Source: a virus. From it: a stretch of 37,213 nt of DNA. Positions 33,897 to 37,213 of the stretch are shown here, one piece after another (within the stretch, counting starts at the first letter, position 1; every line of letters begins with the position of its first letter). The notes beneath the pieces were generated by a model. That model was not told the DNA's origin. It did no database searches and worked only from the letters and a program-made list of their open reading frames with translations. The DNA lies in the IMG/VR virus record IMGVR_UViG_3300038566_000025, positions 1 to 37,213 of that record. One strand, written 5' to 3'. The translations under genes were made by a program, and so were the position numbers.

Positions 33897-36554
33897 TTAA
33901 TTAACTACTTGTAAACCAACTTCACCACGTGCTTCTTTCATCTGACGCTCATACTCACGGTACAGGTCAGGGGAAGTCATAGCAGCGTACTTCTCTTCAT
34001 TACGGATAACCCACAGACGTGCTTTACTACAGCGCACCTGCTGGTAACTACCGATTTCTTTCAACAGCATCCCGATCTTCTTATCGGTGAAGAACTTCGG
34101 ATCGGTCATCATATCAGCAGGTGTCATTGCACCAGCTCGAAGTGTTTCACCCATGTCATTAGTCGTGAGAACATCACAACGGAATGCACCATGTTTCTTG
34201 TCAATGAATGCTTCAAGTGTCTGCTGCATTGGTGACTTCGATGACTCTTTAATCTCACGCAGGAACTCAGTCATAGGTGGTGCTTCATTAGGATTGAAGT
34301 TAGACAAGTCAACAGTGTGCATCAGATGGTATACAACAGCTTTCCATCCACCAGCTTTCATCCACGTCCATCTGTCTTCCCAGTATTGAAGCCACTCAGG
34401 TTTCATGTTGTCCTGCTTGTCACGTGGGTTCAGGTCTGACCACATAGCATAGAAACGACGTGACGGACCATTCAAGCGTAAAGGCATAACTGAGTTCGTG
34501 GTCATAGTAGCATTGAGAATGTTGCGTACTTTAATGCGCTTGATACCTTTCTGGTTCACGCTCAACTGCTCTGGTGGTGCAGCAGCCAGTGGTTTGAGTT
34601 TGTTACTGACAGCAAGTGCTTCACGACGGTCACCCAACTCTGCTTCATTGATGTGCAGATACTTGGTTGACAGTACATAGTCATTGAACCCATCCAGTAA
34701 TTCTTCACCACTGATCACCGTGTGGTTCTCACCCATTGCTTTGATGAGTGGGTACAATAGGAAGTCTTTACCACAACCTTCACCGCTACCGAGTAGCAGC
34801 ATGTGGTTTATCTTGCGGTCAGGGTGACGCAGTGTGAATGCCATCCATTTTTCAATGTGGTCACGGTGTTCACCCCACCCTAATGCGTCGAAGTGCATAG
34901 TCCACCGACTTGCATCACCTGGTGCACCGAATGACTGAGTTGCATCACTCCACGTGTTAGCGTAACGACAACCATCTTCAATGAATATACGTGGTTGTTT
35001 TGGTGCGTAGTCCAGACGGTCAACTTTTTGCACACGACCTTCTTGCAGTGCAATCTTACGTGCTTCAGCATCTTCGTGACTGAATGAGTTTTGGAATGCT
35101 TCAGTGCTGAAGAAGATGCGTGACTCCCAGTCATAGAACTGGTTTAACTCTTTAACAAATACCACGTTGTCATAGAATTCAGCAGCACTGACTTTCTCAC
35201 CATACCATGTCTTACGCAGATCATTGATGATGTCTTTGAAGTCAGCTTTTGACCAGCGCATGATGTCAACCACCACGTCATGCCAGTGCTTCTGTTCCAT
35301 CTTCGGTAGGTCATCAGTGTGCTTCAGCACCTTAGCAGCAAGCTCACGCTGCTCACTTGTACCAGGTAACTGACGACGCAGGTTGTCACAAAGAAGTTGA
35401 ATTGCATCTGGTGTTACGGTTTCAACTGATCCAGTGTTGGCTGGTTGAGGTACAGGTGTTGAAAGGAAGCATGGTTCATCTGCTCCTTGGTTTGCTGTAG
35501 CAGTTCCAGCATGTCCCACCGAGGTTGTTGCTTGAACATTGGTCGCTGGTTGTGCAGCAGGTACGCTGGACATGAAAGAGATTTCAGGTGCAACTGTGTC
35601 AAGCTCTCGCATAATTTGCCAGTTTTTAAGTTTCGAGCTGAACCCTGTTGAGTGATTTTCGATGTGTCGTAAAAGGTCTGCACCGGTACGACCTTGACAT
35701 GCTCCGTGGTGACATTTAAAACCGATAGTCCCGTCTTCATTAGTGAAGACTGCGCTTCCTGAATCATCTTGACTGGTGTGTTCATGTACCCACGGACAGG
35801 TAATATCGAATCGTCCATCACTGCGAATCTCCTTAATGTGAATTATTTCAGGAATGTTGATCAACGGGTGGTCACTGACATCAGCAGCACCATCAACACG
35901 TTGCTCACGTCGCACTGCATCAAGGTCAACTGCAAACGGTGCAGCTAATTCTTCTAAGGTTACACGGTTGAACGGTTGCCAGTGCAACATGCGACACTGG
36001 AACGGTTGACCATTCACCAGCTTGTTTGCTTTATTATTGATACCTTCAGGTAAACGCAGGTAACGGGTTACACCCTTCATACCAGGGTCACGACCATCAG
36101 GTGCAAGACCATTAGCCACCAAACCATCAAGCAGGTTCTCAACACGACCACGATCTTCACACGGTGTATCAAGAATGTAGCCCCATTGCTCAGAACCGAT
36201 TGATGATTCTAATATCCATGCAGGTTGAGGTAACTTGTTCACCTCATCCATTGACAGTTTTTCTTTTACGTCATCGAGTACAATACACGGTGTCTTTCTG
36301 AACAGTGCTTTACGACGACGTGCTTGACCTTGATCGTCAGCATAGAAGAGACTGATGGTGAAATACTGGTTAGTGTTAGGTTGTAACTGGTAACGAGAAT
36401 AGTAGTCACCTTTCCATGCGATTAAGTGCTTGTCTTTCGGAATATTAACTGGATCGTATGGGAAGTCTGTGACGTGACACCACGGTGCGTCTTCACCGAA
36501 AACAGCGTCAATGAATTCTTTATTACTGATTTTTAGGGGTAATTGTCCTGTCAT
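33897..36554 (-). CDS. Primase-helicase (AEP-like primase with SF3/D5-type helicase)
   Basis: An 885-residue replication protein. The N-terminal third resembles archaeo-eukaryotic-type primases of mobile elements: CIVLDDVKEKL (90-100) supplies acidic residues, SSIGSEQWGYIL (117-128) and GVTRYLRLPEGINNK (161-175) fit later motifs. A zinc-binding stretch CPWVHEH ... FKCHHGACQG lies at 253-288. A proline/threonine/alanine-rich linker (about 325-375) leads to the ATPase with Walker A LLLGSGEGCGKDF near 586-598 and an acidic ILHINEAELGDRREAL-like Walker B region near 625-640 (as YLHINEAELGDRREAL). It should open the origin, unwind DNA and lay primers. A TTG at 36599 is possible, but ATG 36554 behind AAGGT is preferred. 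Confidence 0.88.
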   Translation of the reverse strand: MTGQLPLKISNKEFIDAVFGEDAPWCHVTDFPYDPVNIPKDKHLIAWKGDYYSRYQLQPNTNQYFTISLFYADDQGQARRRKALFRKTPCIVLDDVKEKLSMDEVNKLPQPAWILESSIGSEQWGYILDTPCEDRGRVENLLDGLVANGLAPDGRDPGMKGVTRYLRLPEGINNKANKLVNGQPFQCRMLHWQPFNRVTLEELAAPFAVDLDAVRREQRVDGAADVSDHPLINIPEIIHIKEIRSDGRFDITCPWVHEHTSQDDSGSAVFTNEDGTIGFKCHHGACQGRTGADLLRHIENHSTGFSSKLKNWQIMRELDTVAPEISFMSSVPAAQPATNVQATTSVGHAGTATANQGADEPCFLSTPVPQPANTGSVETVTPDAIQLLCDNLRRQLPGTSEQRELAAKVLKHTDDLPKMEQKHWHDVVVDIMRWSKADFKDIINDLRKTWYGEKVSAAEFYDNVVFVKELNQFYDWESRIFFSTEAFQNSFSHEDAEARKIALQEGRVQKVDRLDYAPKQPRIFIEDGCRYANTWSDATQSFGAPGDASRWTMHFDALGWGEHRDHIEKWMAFTLRHPDRKINHMLLLGSGEGCGKDFLLYPLIKAMGENHTVISGEELLDGFNDYVLSTKYLHINEAELGDRREALAVSNKLKPLAAAPPEQLSVNQKGIKRIKVRNILNATMTTNSVMPLRLNGPSRRFYAMWSDLNPRDKQDNMKPEWLQYWEDRWTWMKAGGWKAVVYHLMHTVDLSNFNPNEAPPMTEFLREIKESSKSPMQQTLEAFIDKKHGAFRCDVLTTNDMGETLRAGAMTPADMMTDPKFFTDKKIGMLLKEIGSYQQVRCSKARLWVIRNEEKYAAMTSPDLYREYERQMKEARGEVGLQVVN

Positions 36555-36681
36555 TCGCTCTGACCTTAATTTAATGTCTGACCTTTGTGATTGCGGCAAC
36601 CTGGTCAGAGTAGGCTGTCTCCATGATGATCGGTCACGAATAAGCCGCTTTTACATTTAAGCATTTATGTTGTTGGAAATC

Positions 36682-36710
36682 AATTTACAGTCATTGTGTA
36701 ACTTTGTCAA
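36682..36710 (-). promoter_or_regulatory. Leftward early promoter for the primase-helicase operon
   Basis: Minus strand TTGACA (36710-36705), 17-base spacer, TAAATT (36687-36682). The GTTACAC half of the early dyad lies at 36702-36696 and the other half is degenerate (GTTTGAC at 36712-36706), overlapping the -35. The leader to ATG 36554 is about 120 bases. Confidence 0.7.
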
Positions 36711-36719
36711 ACTTTTTAG

Positions 36720-36749
36720 TTGACACGTTCCATACTGTTCCACTATGAT
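36720..36749 (+). promoter_or_regulatory. Rightward early promoter
   Basis: TTGACA (36720-36725), 18-base spacer, TATGAT (36744-36749). The half-site GTTCCAC lies at 36737-36743, directly before the -10 as in the leftward promoters, with a near copy GTTCCAT at 36727-36733. It drives the ribbon-helix-helix-like gene from a start 38 bases downstream. Confidence 0.78.
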
Positions 36750-36787
36750 TATCCACGGTGACATAACGAACTACGAGGAAACTTCAC

Positions 36788-37018
36788 ATGTCTGCTGAAG
36801 AATTAGTGGAAGATAAAGAAGTTTTAGACGGTGACTTGCGAATGCGTATAGCACAGTCTGAACTCGACATCTTTCAAAAGAAGTCTAAACGTGTGACAGG
36901 TAAGCCGTACCAGCTACTGTTACGTGAAATGATAACCGCCTTCAATGACGGACGTTTACGCATCGTCCCAACTGAAGAACAAAAATCTCAACTTGGAGAA
37001 CTTTACAATGTCGATTGA
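36788..37018 (+). CDS. Ribbon-helix-helix-like small protein, possible regulator
   Basis: A 76-residue protein. Residues 17-55 have the shape of a ribbon-helix-helix domain: a strand [10 protein letters not shown], a helix [11 protein letters not shown], a turn TGKPY and a second helix [14 protein letters not shown]. Such proteins bind DNA dyads as dimers through the strand. The alternating R-R residues in LRMRI would face the DNA. GAGG lies nine bases before the ATG. As the first gene behind a promoter carrying the shared half-site, it is a good candidate for the protein that binds the early operators, but no known family was recognised and a non-DNA role is possible. Confidence 0.72.
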   Translation: MSAEELVEDKEVLDGDLRMRIAQSELDIFQKKSKRVTGKPYQLLLREMITAFNDGRLRIVPTEEQKSQLGELYNVD

Positions 37019-37213
37019 AAACAACCTTAAACGTATCGCTGATGCACTTGAAGCCTTAGTTGCACAGAAGACTGTGACCGCTGAACAAGTAGCCGAAGCG
37101 GTGAGTCCTGCTCCTGCTGCTCCTGCTGCTCCTGCTGCTCCTGCTGCTCCTGCTGCTCCTGCTGCTCCTGCTGCTCCTGCTGCTCCTGCTGCTCCTGATC
37201 GTGACTGGGAAAC
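37008..37213 (+). CDS. Early protein with proline-alanine repeat tract (3' end outside window)
   Basis: Starts at ATG 37008 behind GGAG, overlapping the previous gene by 11 bases, and runs off the window. The first 33 residues ([20 protein letters not shown], then [12 protein letters not shown]) are a clear amphipathic helix with a start pattern common in small phage proteins. A PAAP tract of nine repeats follows, then DRDWE. The tract is probably a flexible linker between the helix and a domain not seen here. Function unknown. Confidence 0.75.
   Translation, partial: MSIENNLKRIADALEALVAQKTVTAEQVAEAVSPAPAAPAAPAAPAAPAAPAAPAAPAAPAAPDRDWE
37107..37196 (+). repeat. In-frame 9-base tandem repeat (CCTGCTGCT)
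   Basis: After CCTGCT come nine perfect copies of CCTGCTGCT (37113-37193) and a last CCT, coding for Pro-Ala-Ala repeats. Copies are identical at the third codon position too, so the array is young or kept uniform by slippage. Confidence 0.95.

Noticed and set aside
35414-35821. 135-residue minus-strand frame inside the primase-helicase gene
   Set aside because: Out of frame with a gene whose motifs run through this region, and without recognisable pattern or ribosome site.
37107-37196. Short regular repeat array resembling a CRISPR array
   Set aside because: The unit is 9 bases with no spacers and stays in one open frame, so it is a coding tandem repeat.

Overview
The window looks like most of the genome of a short-tailed (podovirus-type) dsDNA phage or prophage-like element of a Gram-negative bacterium. 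The head genes follow the plan of Bordetella phage BPP-1 and Salmonella phage epsilon15: small and large terminase, portal, Bbp19-like protein, scaffold, HK97-fold capsid, Bbp16-like cement protein. They are followed by T7-like tail and ejection genes (gp11, gp12, gp13, gp14, gp15 and gp16 analogues). There is no integrase, repressor of a known family, tRNA, CRISPR array or host gene. No DNA polymerase or RNA polymerase is visible either, so part of the genome lies outside the window. The host cannot be named. Ribosome binding sites of the AGGTGA type, a soluble GH24 lysozyme, ThyX and a B12-type ribonucleotide reductase fit a free-living, perhaps aquatic, proteobacterium, but that is inference.

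Layout. (a) 1-2750, plus strand: end of a small gene, a C5-cytosine DNA methyltransferase and an SNF2-type helicase, meeting the leftward genes head-on with no gap at 2750/2751. (b) 28341-2751, minus strand, the late operon: small terminase, a strongly folded 69-base element, large terminase, a small glycine/proline-rich protein, an unknown 341-residue protein, portal, Bbp19-like, scaffold, major capsid, cement, two small head proteins, tail tube A and B, GNAT-like gp13, internal proteins gp14 and gp15, a giant 2563-residue ejection protein, tail-fibre adaptor, tail fibre with a NodB-like domain, then holin, lysozyme and a coiled-coil membrane protein. (c) 28342-28789: a 448-base non-coding region rich in ATGACAC repeats, the best candidate for an origin, packaging or late-control region. 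(d) 36554-28790, minus strand, early genes: primase-helicase, DUF3310, small membrane protein, ThyX, a 55-residue protein, class II ribonucleotide reductase, a hypothetical, a MazG-like hydrolase, an N6-methyltransferase-like protein, a zinc-ribbon protein and a 36-residue protein. (e) 36788 to the end, plus strand: a ribbon-helix-helix-like protein and a protein with proline-alanine repeats.

How it works together. The rightward genes at the two ends could be one operon of a circular map cut open by the window limits. The leftward early region looks like three transcription units. Each starts at a sigma70-like promoter carrying the same 17-base dyad (GTGnAACnnnGTTnCAC or a degenerate form) in its -35/-10 spacer, and the last two end at clear terminators (29941 and 28749). 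A fourth promoter with a related half-site drives the rightward genes, making 36682-36749 a divergent control region. ThyX, the reductase and the MazG-like protein form a nucleotide supply module for the primase-helicase. The two methyltransferase-like genes probably modify or protect phage DNA.

The points most worth following are the shared early operator, the folded element between the terminase genes, the repeat-rich non-coding region, the tail fibre whose deacetylase-like domain has lost a metal ligand, and the giant ejection protein with zincin-like and acetyltransferase-like segments.
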